Of a DNA stretch of 64,000 nt, positions 1-11,450 are shown in pieces. Made by a program: the position numbers and the translations under genes. The notes beneath the pieces are model-generated. The model was given only the letters and a program-made list of their open reading frames with translations, did not search any database and was not told where the DNA came from. Numbering within the stretch: the stretch's first letter is position 1; every line of letters begins with the position of its first letter. The stretch is from Dasypus novemcinctus (taxonomy: Eukaryota; Chordata; Mammalia; Cingulata; Dasypodidae). The stretch is taken from NCBI RefSeq assembly GCF_030445035.2, contig NC_080701.1, positions 17,328,798 through 17,392,797 of the forward strand, in the 5' to 3' direction.

Positions 1-1089
1 TTGCAAAACAATGGTGGTTGAATTCTTCTAAACACAAGAGAATTAAATTAAGTGAAATAATGAAAAATAGTCATTAACATTTAATATAAAGGAGTGGAAG
101 ATCATTCAGTGCCTAGAGAATGGTAACGTGCTCTTTTGAGTTCAGAGGTGAATGGAGCATCACTCCATCTTTCTCCTAGAGTAAACATTCTTTCCTCTCA
201 AGCCAGCTTAGAGGCCTGGTCCCTCAGTGAAAATGTTTGTCCTGTGAAAATAAACCAGAAGACGGTAATATTGCTTAGATGACAGGAGACGCATCCATGA
301 GTAGCGCAAGATATTTTTGGACAATCTTCTTTTTCTCACATGCCCACAGTAGAACTATGGCTTAGGAAACCCTACAGATAAAATTTTCTGTGATGCATTT
401 TTCATGCCCTTGCTAGAAATAAAGCAAAATAGGAAAAATAAGGGACATACAAACATACAAGTATAGATACATATGTTTGAGAATCCAGTATCAAATTGCC
501 AAGTGTCCTTAACAAAGATTCTCCTGTCCCTCATTCTGATACTAAATTCTTTCTAATTTCTACCTGTTATTATTTCCTGTATTACAGAAATGGTGGTGAT
601 AGTGGTGTGTATTTGTTCTTTGGTTGTTATTTCTTTGTTCTTTTGCTTTTAATTTTTGTTTTTGCTGTTTGTTTCCATTTCTTTATTTAAGGTCCTTACC
701 TGGGTTCATTAAAATTTAGCAGTACCAAAGTAGAATTTAAAGGTGCTTTTAAAAATTTTAACTGGTCCATGGAAGCCAAATCCTGGATACGAGGCAGATC
801 CCAAGGATCTGGAGTAAAACTGTTGATAGCTCTTCGAAGAACAACGGACTGGTAGATAAATGGCTGGAGTTTAAGTTCTGATTCTTTTACTAATTGACTA
901 TGTGATTGTCAGGGAATCGTTTCAATATTGGTTTCCAAAATTTGTTCTGAGGGATTCTGGGATGTTACATGGGTACCTCCAAAGCCACTGAATAGGAATG
1001 TGAGGATGCATAGTGAGAACTTTCCTCCACTCACTCACTTCATTTGCACTGGTTTCTCTTTTCGTCTTTTTTACTTATTGTGCTTCCAT
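1..1089. other. Unique non-coding DNA, no gene seen
   Basis: AT-rich unique sequence with only short open frames and no recognisable protein. At about 835-925 there is a weak MIR-like stretch (loss-of-signal wording such as 'ctatgtgattgtcagggaatc'). A T-rich run lies at about 600-690. No promoter or splice structure could be supported. Confidence 0.5.
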
Positions 1090-2085
1090 AAGATTTCTTT
1101 GGAAGAAATGACCTACTCGATGTCTCTATCCAGTTGTCTAATAATCAGCTTCCTAACTGAGCTGCTGATCTTAACTTCAAAACCGCTCCATCCAGAGTCT
1201 TCCACATCTGACTGAGAGCCGATCCATCTGTCTAATTGCTCTGCCCAAAACCTGAAAGGTCATCCTTGATTCTCTTCTTTCACTCACACCCTCCACCCAA
1301 TTTTTCAGGATATCTTGTAGGTGTGCCTTTACCTATCCAGAATAATTCCATGTCTCATCTTCTTGTTGGAGCCTGCCACCGTAGCTTCCCACCTGGAGAA
1401 GCCTTCTTCCCCTGCTTTTAACTTTGTCCCTTTCAGTCAGCTCCCCACACAACAGCCAGATGAACCCTTATTAAAAAATGTCAGACTATGCCCTTCTGAT
1501 GCTCAGGCTATTCAGAATTTCCTCATCTTACTCAAAATCACTAATAGAATCAGTACCATGAAAGAAAAGGTCCTAATGATCTGACCTGCAAGTGGCTTGG
1601 GGACCTCATCCCTTTGGCATCTCCTCCCACTTTTCTCACTTCTACCCTCCTGTTCCTGCCACACTGGCCTCCCTGGTGTTCTTTCAATAAGCTGAATCTG
1701 CTCCTACATCAGGAACTGTCTTGCCTGAAAGGCCCTTTCACACAATCAAATGACTTACTCCCTCACCTTTTTAAAGCCTTTGTGAACTTTCATTTTTTCA
1801 GTGAGGTTTACCTTGAACACGTACTTAAAATTCAACCCACCACCTGCAGGTCTTATCCTTCTCATTCTCTATTTCTTCTTCTTTTTCTTTTTTCTTCATC
1901 CATTTTTATTTGACATGTTTTATTTATTGTCTCCTACTTATTGCCAAATGCCACTGCTAGAATGTAAGCCCTCTGATAGACAGTTTTCTGCCAACATTTT
2001 TCCCACTGGTACATATTAAACATCTAAAATATTGCCTCCAAAATCCAAGCACTCACTTACTATTTATTGAATGTTGAAAAAGTCA
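1090..2085 (+). repeat. L2 LINE, 3' portion
   Basis: The order of segments follows the L2 3' region: a clinical-text-like CT-rich stretch, the 'actatgcccttctgatgctcag' type segment near 1485, 'gtggcttggggacctcatcc' near 1592, then 'gctagaatgtaagccctctg' near 1956 and an end resembling 'tatttattgaatg' near 2060. L2 is an ancient LINE that moved before placental radiation. The copy is heavily diverged and non-coding; the open frames inside it are chance. Family call from memory, boundaries approximate. Confidence 0.7.
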
Positions 2086-3238
2086 AGAAATAATTTTACA
2101 ACGTCAAAGAATGAAGACCAGCAAACCATATAATCACTGAGATCTCTCTCAGTTCTAACGTGAGTCTACTCTATGAGGTGACCCATAAAATTGATCTGGT
2201 AGGCTCCCAGGCCTCCTGGCTGGTTGTGAGGGCTTGCTGCACTAGAATCATCAATAACAAAGCAAGTGCTTTCATGTTTTGTTTGCCTACCACCACATAT
2301 CACTCATACCATCTTACATACCTCTCTGCTCCCATAATTCCGTATTGACATCACTCATAGAATGAATTTGAAACTTTCTTGGACTTGTATCTTGCTTCTG
2401 GCTGCTGCAAGATTCAGAGACTGGGAGGCATGACCTAGAATTTTAAATACTGCCATATTCAGATATGCCAGCCAGCCAGTGGCCCAAGAGGAGAGATTCT
2501 TTAGCAGAAAGAGTCCTTCCTCTAGCAGATAGTCTCCAGTATAGGTCCTCTGAAAATGAGTGCAACTGAGGCTTGAACAAGCTCTAATGACTTAAAAGCC
2601 AATTAGCCTCTAAGGGGCTTGCAAGATGCAAACCTCTCTCACTGGGCTGGTCCAGAGGAGGTTTTCTTCAAAGAAAATATGTTTTCTGCTCATTTGCAAA
2701 TGATATTTCTTATATTATTAAACCCATACCTAGGAAACATCTCCAAGTAGTCTCAGCAAGACAAGTACCTAACTATGGATACTAAGCAAGATGTTTATAT
2801 ATGTGCTCCCCCTTTCTGTATATATTCCAACAGTTGACTTTTCTATATGTATTCCATTTTATTAATGAAATGCTAGAGATGAATTTTATAAGTCTGTTGC
2901 AGCTAGGAAAGTGGGTGATAGGAATAGAAAAACAAAGGTGGTAAGACAATATAGTTCTCTTGTGAAAATGAAACTACAAAAATGGAAATGTTCTTGGCTT
3001 TGTTCAACATTGTCTGTCTCCTTTTTTTTTATTAAAAACTTCAATTTTTGTTGCATTTTCTTGCCATCAGGATTTTTATCACAACGTGGAATAAAAGATT
3101 TGGAACCAAAAAATGATGTTAAAGTATCTGAATGTCTTTTTAAAATTTGAGTGATTATGTCAAACCGCTTGACTGAGATCATTCTTACATTTCCTTTATT
3201 CAAATTGTGCTAATAAGAGTACTGAGTATGATTAACAA
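2086..3238. other. Unique non-coding DNA
   Basis: No repeat family, exon or RNA gene recognised. Short frames on both strands near 2886-3203 overlap each other, have biased AT composition and no protein-like pattern, so they are treated as chance. Confidence 0.45.
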
Positions 3239-3246
3239 GGTTTAAG

Positions 3247-3683
3247 AGGAAGCAGACTTGGCCCAGTGGTTAGGGCGTCCGCCTACCACATGGAAGGTCT
3301 GCGGTTCGAAACCTGGGCCTCCTTGACCTGTGTGGAGCTGTCCCATACACAGTGCTAATGTGCCCAAGGAGTGCCCTGCCACGCAGAGGTGTCCCCCATG
3401 CAGGGGAGCCCCATGCACAAGGAGTGCGCCCCATAAGGAGAACCACCCAGCACGAAAAAAAGTGCAGCCTGCCCAGGAATGGCGCCGCACACACGGAGAG
3501 CTGACACAGCAAAATGATGCAACAAAAAGAAACACAGATTCCTGTGCCACTGACAACAACAGAAACGGACAAAGAAGAAGACGCAGCAAATAGACACAGA
3601 GAACAGACAATCAGGGCGGGGGTTAGGGGTGGGGGTGGGGAGAGAAATAAATAAATAAATAAATCTTAAAAAAAAGCAAACAT
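3247..3683 (+). repeat. DAS-type tRNA-derived SINE (copy 1)
   Basis: A tRNA-like head holds a polymerase III A-box-like segment TGGCCCAGTGG (3259-3269) and a perfect B box GGTTCGAAACC (3303-3313). The body is followed by an (AAAT)n and A-rich tail. The element is flanked by the target-site duplication GGTTTAAG at 3239-3246 and 3684-3691, which proves insertion by retrotransposition. SINEs of this kind are transcribed by Pol III and copied by L1 enzymes. Apparent reading frames on either strand inside it are shadows of the repeat. Confidence 0.93.
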
Positions 3684-3728
3684 GGTTTAAGTGAAGATGA
3701 AACAAGATAATATGATGTGCTGCATTGC

Positions 3729-3779
3729 CAATATATGCATATACATATATACACATACATACACATGCACATATATATC
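3729..3779. repeat. AT/AC-rich low-complexity tract
   Basis: Alternating TATA/CATA/CACA dinucleotides form an imperfect (AY)n microsatellite just beyond the SINE's 3' target-site copy. Confidence 0.7.
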
Positions 3780-3844
3780 AACGTAGTAAATCACTTGTCC
3801 AGATCTGAGACAAAGCATTCTTGTATTGGTTGTTTTTGTTCCAC

Positions 3845-3970
3845 AAACCATCCCCACTTGATCATAAGTTCCAGACTTCAGGGATTTGTCTTGTTTAACA
3901 TTTGATCCCTACTGCCTAGGACAATGCCAGTCCAAGAAAGGACCTCATAAATTTGAAGAATGAATTAATA
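3845..3970 (+). repeat. L2 3' end fragment
   Basis: The string running from 'gatcataagttccagactt' through 'actgcctaggacaatgcc' to 'gaagaatgaatta' matches the L2 3' terminal pattern (…agggacttgtcttgttt…cagtgcctgg…aataaatgaatg). Short, diverged, non-coding. Confidence 0.65.
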
Positions 3971-4897
3971 CAATAATAGACGTTCAGGAATTTATTTTTC
4001 CTTTTTATTGTCTTATGAATTTCGGTAGGGGTATCAGTTTTGGGAAATCTTTAGTGGCTCTGGAGAAACTTATGACAATTAATTCACAACCTCTCCAGGA
4101 TATTGTCCTTTCATCATTTCCCATTTCTCTCAAAAGATTTCTAGATTTTAATTAATTTGTTACATTTCCAAAGGAGAAATGTAATAGGTTTATTAATGTG
4201 TAGAAATTGTTTTCCAACATACTAAAGTAACATCTATGTCGAATAATTTATTTTCAGGGCTCAGGATGGGGATGTAGGAGAGGCAAAGTTCAAAGTCAGG
4301 CAGAAAGGGGAATAATTACATCAGCTGAAGACATTTGGTTATGTGAATGGAATGCAGAACTCTGACAGGTTTTTTTCCCCTAACTTTGGAGAGTGGGAGG
4401 TCATCTATCAATTGGGAAATTGTTCCTGTTCTTCAAGGAGAGAGAATGCAGTGGGTTCCTTGAAAAGAGAAATGGAATGACAAAGGTTTGAAATGAATTT
4501 CTGGTTAAAATCTCAAACAATGTGGGTACACATCAGACAATAAAAAGCATACAATATTAAAGAATGACTTTATCAACTGATTTTTGAGGGAAATTCAACT
4601 ACTCTAGAAGGTGCTTAGAGGGTTAATGGAAGGTTTTTGCTTACATGAGTTCAACTGAAGAGAGAAAGAATAGATGTCAAATAGAGTCAGGTTGACATTT
4701 CTAGGCATTTTTCATCTGATTATCAGCTCTAAGTTGGCAGTAGGTATGGAAGCAAAAAGGGCACATTGAATCCTGAGATCTGTCCTAACTGCTGTTCCCT
4801 TCTCTACCACTGCCCCTCAGTGTCCCTTTGTGTTTTTCTCTGGAAAATGAGAAGGACACATCAAGCACTATAGAATTACTGGAAGTAAATTGGAAGA
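3971..4897. other. Unique non-coding DNA
   Basis: No recognised repeat or exon. Composition and frame lengths are ordinary for mammalian intergenic or intronic DNA. Confidence 0.45.
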
Positions 4898-5434
4898 TGT
4901 GGTAGACAAGTTCTAAGATGACCTCCATGATCTCTGCCTCCCAGTATCACATGTAGGCTGGACCTACTGACTCAACTGTAACAAATACAATATGGCAAAA
5001 CCGATGAGTTGTTACTTGAAAAAATAGGTTGCAAAAACTATGACTTCCATTTGCTGACATTCTCTCTCTCTCTTTCTGGCTGTTCTTGTTTCCTTGTGGG
5101 CTCCAATGAATCCTGCTGCCTTATTGTGAACTGCCCTCTGGAGAGACCCAAAATGGCAAGAACTTGGGTGTGGCTTCTAGCCAACAACCACTGAAGCTCA
5201 GTCCAACAATAAGCAAGGACCAGAGTTCTGCAACACCCACTTGAGTAAGCTGGGATGCAAATTCTCCCCCTGTCGATCCTTGAGATGACTGCAGTCCCAG
5301 TGATATTTTGATTACACCTTTGAAAGACTCTGGAGCAGACAACCTGGGTAAGCTATGCTGTATTCCTCACACGTAGAAACTCTGATATAGTAACTATTGC
5401 TTTAAACTAATACGTTTTGGTGTAATTTGCTACT
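4898..5434 (+). repeat. MLT1-type solo LTR (MaLR/ERVL)
   Basis: Starts TGTGGTAGACAAG and contains, in the consensus order, 'ggctggacctactgactc' (4956), 'aatatggcaaaaccgatg' (4988), 'gtgaactgccctctggagag' (5127), 'gccaacaaccactgaagctc' (5180), 'ccttgagatgactgcagtcc' (5278) and 'gttttggtgtaatttgctac' (5414). This is the MLT1 LTR layout, an ancient mammalian LTR. No internal retroviral genes accompany it, so it is a solo LTR. Non-coding now. Confidence 0.85.
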
Positions 5435-5579
5435 TGTTTGGACCTTGGTTTAGCTGATTAATTAGCTTCTCTCAACTGGTTTGCAAAATACTTTTTACTA
5501 GTTTAAGGAGGCACGAAACAATATTTGAGCATGAAAGATGCTTTCTTCAGTTCTCAAAAATGCGCTTGCTAAGGAGAGC

Positions 5580-5790
5580 CACTATAGTATAGAAGGAAGA
5601 GTTTGGCTTTGATTTCCACCACCAGAGCCTACTGTGTGGACCTGGGAAAATCACAAAATTATTCTAAACTTCACTTTCCTCATCTATGAATTGTTCCATA
5701 GTAATGCTTCCATTGCAAACTTTTCCTGTATTATCTCAGAAAAAGTATATATTGACCCCAAATAGAACTTGAGTTTAATAGGTGTTCAGT
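5580..5790 (+). repeat. MIR SINE
   Basis: Carries the MIR core order: 'agcctactgtgtggacctgg', then 'cttcactttcctcatctatg', then a degraded 'aataggtgttcagtaaattg' end. Ancient tRNA-derived SINE, strongly diverged. Confidence 0.65.
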
Positions 5791-6590
5791 AAATTGTGGC
5801 TACAATTAGTTTTGTTTCTATCAATTTTACTATTCTCATTTTTGTGTTTTTCATTTTCTTTTATTTACTGAGGGACTTTGTGCTTCCACCAGTGATATAA
5901 TTATATCATCAGGAAACATTTCTAAAATCCCTTTGCGCTATTTCCCTTTATTCAGGTAAATGATTTAGTGAACAATAATTAAATGTCAGAAAATGAATCA
6001 CAGATGAGTTACCGACATTTGATAATGTTTATAAACAGAGTAAATGAGCCCACAGAGAGGCTGAAACTATTGGCATTTCCATAAAATTTCCATAGGGCTT
6101 CTGAAATATATCATTCACTGCAAATTCATGAGTACAAGTAAGGATTGTGGACAGAAGGCAGCATTTAAGTGGAAATGGTTCACATTAATGGATCTTAATT
6201 CAGAGGTGAAAAGCAAGAGGATGTTTTCTAAACATGTTATGATGTTCCTTAAGTTCTGGACCTTAGACCTTAGTGGGGGCTGGGGGTAAGAGTATGAATT
6301 ATTATAATTCAAAATTACCATACTTTCTTATTTCCATCATATAGACTGTTTGGGAATATTCCAAAAGAACCTGATTTCCTAGCTAAGTTACTCCTTAGCC
6401 TGCCAACCCCAGCTGTGGTGGAGAAAACTGGAAAGAGCAAATGAACCTTTCTTCCTTTTGCCTGGCTGAGTTGAATATAGATACTACCACCAGAAAAAAA
6501 ATATGCCAAACATTCTTTGGAAATATTAATTAATGAATATTTAGAACTAGATCCCTTAGAGAGAAGAGGAATCTTCCTAACATGCTGGGC
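5791..6590. other. Unique non-coding DNA
   Basis: Nothing recognised apart from AT-rich tracts. The short minus-strand frames between 6115 and 6509 show no protein family pattern. Confidence 0.4.
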
Positions 6591-8811
6591 TTAAGAAGCA
6601 TCATATGTTCAGAACGCATTTCCCTTTCAACCACTGTCATATCCCTCTAATAGCTCTACTAGTCACCATGTTATGTTTTCACCACTTCCAGTCATTTCCA
6701 AATATTTACAAACAATCTTTTAACCAATTCTGCACAGACTAACCCTCAGCTCTACCCTCATTCTATTTTCTGGTGACTTATATTCTAATTATTAATTTCA
6801 TGAGTTTACATATGTTTAGTTCATAATACTGCAATCATACATTATGTCTTCCAGGTTTGTCCTTGTTGTCATATGCTTCATGACTTCATTGTTTCTTACC
6901 ATTGCATAATATTCTATTATGTATAAAGACCACAATTTGTTTATCCATTCCTCAGTTGATGGACACTTGAGTTGTTTCCATGTTTTGACAATTATGAATT
7001 AAGCTGCTATGAATATTGGTGTGCAGCTGTCGTTCTTGTCACTGCGCTCAGTTCTTCTGGGTATATACCTAGTAATGGTATTTCCAGGTCACATGGCAAG
7101 TCTATATTCAACTACCTTAGGAACTAGCAAACAGTGGTTGTACCATTCTACATTCCCACCAACAGTGAATAAATGTCCCTATCTCTCCACATCCTCTCCA
7201 ACATTTACAGTTATCTGACTTTTTCTGGTCCATCTAATAGGTGTGAAATGATATCTGATTTGCATTTCCCTAATTACTGGTGGTTTTAAACATTTTTTCA
7301 TGTATTTTTTCGCCATTTATATTTCTTCTTTGGACAACTTGTCTTTTCAAATCTTTTGCCCATTTTTTAATTGGGTAGTTTGTCTTTTCACTGTTGAGTT
7401 GTAGTATCTCTTTATATATTACAGATATTAAACCCTTACCGCATATGTGATTGCCAAATATTTTCTTCCATTGAGTTGGCTACCTTTTCACCCTTTTAAC
7501 AAAATCCTTTGAGTGTAAAAGTGTTTAATTTTGAGGAGGTACCAATTATCTGTTTTTCCTTTTGTTGCTCATGCTTTGGGTGTAAGGTTTAAGGAACTAT
7601 CACCTACTACAAGATCTTGAAGATGTTTTCCTACATTTTCTTCTGGGAGTTTTATGGTTGCCTGCTTTTATATTTAGGTCCTTCATCCGTTTTGAATCAA
7701 TTTTTGCATAAGGTTTTGAGATATGGGGCCTCTTTCTTTCTTTTGGATATGGATACCCAGGTCTCCCAGCACCATTTGTTGAATAGACTGTTCTGGCCCA
7801 GCTGGGAGAGCTTAACTACCTTGTCAAAATCACTTGACTGCAGATGTGAGGGTCTATTTCTGAGTTCTTAATTTGGTTCCATTGGTCGATGTGTCTGTTC
7901 TTATGCCAGAACCATGCTGTATTTACCACTGTAGCTAAATAATATGCTTTAAGGTCAGGAAGTGAAAGTGTTCCAACTTCATTCTTCTTTTTTAAGGCAT
8001 TTTTGGCTGTTTGGGGCCCTTTAGTCTTCCAAATAAATTTGATAAATGGCTTTTCTATTTTGGCAAAAATAAAAGGCCTTTGGGATTTTTATTGGGATTG
8101 CAATAAAATGGTAAATTCTACCTAGTTTGGGTAAAATTGACATCTTAATGATATTTAATCTTCCAATCCATGACCAGAGAATGTCCTTCCATTTATTTAG
8201 GTCTTCTTCAGTTTCTTTTACCAATGTTTTGTAGTTTTCTGGATATAGGTCCTTTATGTACTTGGTTACGTTTATTCCTAAATATTTGATTTTTTTAGTT
8301 GCTATTATTAATGGAATTTTTTTCTGATTTCCTCCTCAGTTTGCACATCAGTAGTGTAAGAAACCCTACTGATTTTTGCATATTAATGTTGTATCCCACC
8401 ACCTTGCTGAACTCATCTATTAGTTCTAGTAGCTTTGTTGTGGATTTTTCAGGATTTTCTAGATATAGGACCATATCATCAGCAAATAGTGAAAGTTTTA
8501 CTTCTTCCTTTCCTATTTGGGTGTCATTTATTTCTTTATCTAGTGGTATCCTTGTCTTGTTTCTGATCTCAGTAGGAAAATTTTCAGTCTTTCACCATTG
8601 AGTACAAAGCTAGCTGTAGGTTTTTCATACATGCACTCTACATATTGAGAAAGCTTCCTTCTATTCATATATTTTTTGGAGTGCTTTTATAGAGAAAGGG
8701 TGCTGTATTTTGTCAAACACCTTTTCTGCATCAATCAAGAGGGTCATGTGATTTTTCTTCTTCAATTTACCAGTGTGGTTTATTACATTAATTGATTTTC
8801 TTGAATTTTTA
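6591..8811 (-). pseudogene. L1 LINE, 3' UTR and ORF2 C-terminal part, antisense
   Basis: Read on the minus strand this is the 3' half of an L1. The minus frame at 8021-8224 encodes an ORF2-like stretch including 'DLNKWKDILWSWIGRLNIIK' and a following 'LPKLGRIYHFIAIPIKIPKA', the conserved region between the reverse transcriptase and the C-terminus. From 7010 to 7300 the plus strand shows the well-known antisense L1 text (cross-species 'ccattctacattcccaccaa'). Many stops and frameshifts: dead copy. The right end is cut sharply at the 5-bp target site of the LTR at 8812. Left boundary is approximate, inside the 3' UTR. Confidence 0.85.
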
Positions 8812-8816
8812 ATTAT

Positions 8817-9886
8817 TGTATTAGTCTGCCAAAGGGCTGCTGATATAAAGTACCAGAAATCTGTTGACTTTTATAAAGGGTGGGGTAAAAGCTCACAAGT
8901 TACAAGGCTGTGAAAAATCCAACTCAAGGTTGTTGTCTCACCAAAGTCAGTTGCCACATGTTGAAGCAAGATTGTCACTGATCTCTGGCTTGTCTCTGCC
9001 TTCCCTTCGGAGGTGCCTCTTCTTCTTGAGGCTCTGTGGGTCCAGCTTCTTACCAGTTTCAAATGCAGGATAACATAGGGCTTTCTACTCAGTGTCTGCT
9101 GTTCTTCCCAATTTCAACTGTAAGCTATTAGGAAAAATGAGTCATCTCTCCCCAGGGCTTCAGTTGTTTGAGCCTTTTTCCTCTGTCATATGGCTGTACC
9201 AAAAATGACTGAGCTCTTTTTTCCTGTGTCTTCTTGAATGAGTGTCCATTTATATCAGACCAAGAAGGGGGCAGGGATTCATCCTGAGTTATGCCCTTTG
9301 ACATAGTCAAATAAAAAAGCTCTGGGAAGCAGACTTGGCTCAACAGATAGAGCATTTGCCTACCACATGGGAGGTTCAGGGTTCAATCCCAGGGCCTCCT
9401 GACCCGTGTAGTGAGCTGGCCCACATGTGTTACTGATGCATGTAAGGAGTGCCGTACCATGCAGGGCTGTCCCCTGTGTAGGGGAGACCCACATGCAAGA
9501 AATGTGCCCTTAAGGAGAGCTGCCCAGCATGAAAGGAAGTCCAGCCTTCCCAGGAGTGATGCTGCACATACAGAGAGATGACACCGCAAGATGACACAAC
9601 AAAAGAGACACAGATTCCCGGTGCTGCTGACAAGAATACAAACCGACACAGAAGAACACATAGCAAATGGACACAGAGAGCAGACAACTGGGGGGGGGAG
9701 GGGAGAGAAATCAATAAAAAATAAATCTTTAAAAAAAAAAAGCCCTAATCATAACAGGTAATCTAATCAAAGCCATTTCAGCTGAATTTAATGCAATCAA
9801 AGAGTATTACACCCAGGTGAATAGATTATTTCACAAAATATAATCTTTCTCTTTTTGGGATTCATAAGTAATCTCAAACTGTCACA
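8817..9886 (+). repeat. Solo LTR (lineage-specific ERV family), split by a SINE
   Basis: The element begins TGTATTAGTC and ends …CTGTCACA, so it has TG…CA termini. It is bracketed by the 5-bp direct repeat ATTAT at 8812-8816 and 9887-9891, as expected from retroviral integrase. Related copies lie at 26463-26970 and 45430-45970. There is no gag/pol/env sequence, so this is a solo LTR left by recombination. A DAS-type SINE (9324-9741) interrupts it; without it the LTR is roughly 640 bp. Orientation is arbitrary, set by the TG end. Confidence 0.8.
9324..9741 (+). repeat. DAS-type SINE inserted in the LTR
   Basis: Head 'gggaagcagacttggctcaa', B-box-like 'ggttcaatccc' near 9380, body with 'gcagacaactggggg' and an (AAAT)n-CTTT-A11 tail. 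The likely target duplication is AAAAGCTCT before and AAAAGCCCT overlapping the tail end. Frames inside it on both strands are repeat shadows. Confidence 0.88.
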
Positions 9887-9939
9887 ATTATATTAAAAAA
9901 TATGACAATACCATGCACATTTCTGTGCTCATAGTAGAT

Positions 9940-10410
9940 GAACTACTTGTTTATTTCCATCTTTTCCATTCCTCTGTTTTCTTTGGCTCTCTGCCCTCCC
10001 CACACAGGTCCCACCAATGATATCTCATACTATCTCCTGTCTTACTATGCCCTAGCAACCTTTACAGGCTCCTAATTTATGATAGCATCATTTCCAATTT
10101 AGTGTCTTTGCATTCTCCTTTCCATCTACCTGTAAATCCCTTCTATAGACCATCATAGCCTGGCTCTTTCTCAGAATGCACATAATCTTAGATATAATCT
10201 CCTCAAAGAATGCTTCCCAGGTAACTCGATATAAAGAAATATACCACCGTCTCCCTCATTTTCTATTTTAATACTCTGGTACATATTTTAGAGCACTTAT
10301 CATTATTTAAACTTTACCTGCTTATCTTCTTATTTCTCTGCTTAATATCTGTTTCTTTCCTACCAGTATATTCTCATTTTCTATGAGAGCTGGGACATAC
10401 AATTTTTAAG
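9940..10410 (+). repeat. L2 LINE fragment
   Basis: Typical L2 3' text: 'tccattcctctgttttcttt', 'tcagaatgcacataatctta', 'caaagaatgcttcccaggta', 'tagagcacttatcattattt', ending near 'ctatgagagctgggac'. Diverged and non-coding. Confidence 0.65.
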
Positions 10411-11152
10411 ATGAAAACTTTCAGATTTGGGATTTGATTAAGGTGAAAGGAGAGAGTTAATCCCTGTGATTTCTGGTCCACTTAGAAGTACAGTAGATGT
10501 GAGAACCTGATCTGAGATGGCCATAAGTTCCATTGCCGAGTTAATGAGCCTATGTTTCTTTTCTCCAAAATTAAATGAATGGCAGAGGATTTCTAGGTGT
10601 GATGAATGATAATGAGAATACAACATATCAACACTTACGAGATACAGTAATGCTCTGAAAGGGAAATTTATAACCCTCAACAACCACATTAAAAAGGAAG
10701 GAGCTAGAACCAGAGACCTAACTGCACACTGGGAGAAACTAGAAAAAGAACAGCAAGCAAATCCCAAAGCAAGAAGAAGGAAAGAAATAACAAAGATTAG
10801 AACATAAATAAATGAAATTGAGAGTAAAAAAACAATAGAGAAAATGAACCAAAAGTTGATTCTCTGAGAAGATAATATAACTGGCAAAACCTTAGCTAGA
10901 CTGACAAAGAAAGGAGAGAAGATGCAAATAAATACTATGAGACATAAGCATGAGGGGCATCACTACTACCACACAGAAATAAAAAGGATCTTAAGAGGAT
11001 GCTATGAACAACCGTATGTTAAAAAATATAATTAGAAAACTTAGATGAAATGGGTACATTTCTAGAAACACATGAACAGGGACTTCAGAAGAAATAGAAG
11101 ACCTCAACAGGCCAATTACAAGAGATTGAATCAGTCAGCAAAAATATCCCAA

Positions 11153-11450
11153 CAGCTTGGGACTTGTCCTGAACGACATAGCAATGACAGATACAGGCCA
11201 TTATAAATCTGCCATTACCTATAGAATGGGTGAGAGAGAGTGTAAACTACAATGTAAACTTTAATCTATGCTTAGTGGCAATGCTCCAAAATGTGTTCAT
11301 CAATTTTAATGACTATACATCTCTAATGAAGGATGTTGTCAACGTGGGAAAATGTGGGAGGTGTGGGGAGCAGGGCATATGGGAATTCCCTATATTTTTC
11401 ATGTGACATTTGTATAATCTAAGTATCTGTAAAAAATAAAATAAAGTTTA
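11153..11450 (+). mobile_element. 5'-truncated L1 3' end nested in older L1
   Basis: About 298 bp of L1 3' UTR, from 'cagcttgggacttgtcctga' through 'gggcatatgggaattcccta' to the A-rich end. Flanked by AAAATATCCCAA (11141-11152) and AAAATGTCCCAA (11451-11462), a 12-bp target-site duplication with one mismatch. The host ORF2 text resumes directly after it, so the insertion is younger than the surrounding L1. Confidence 0.87.

Noticed and set aside
3247..3320. tRNA gene
   Set aside because: The A and B boxes belong to a tRNA-derived SINE head followed by SINE body and TSD; no anticodon stem or acceptor pairing is kept.
10438..10887. 149-codon minus-strand frame with membrane-like hydrophobic segments
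   Set aside because: It is the reverse strand of A-rich L1 ORF2 text, which routinely gives Phe/Leu/Ser-rich frames.
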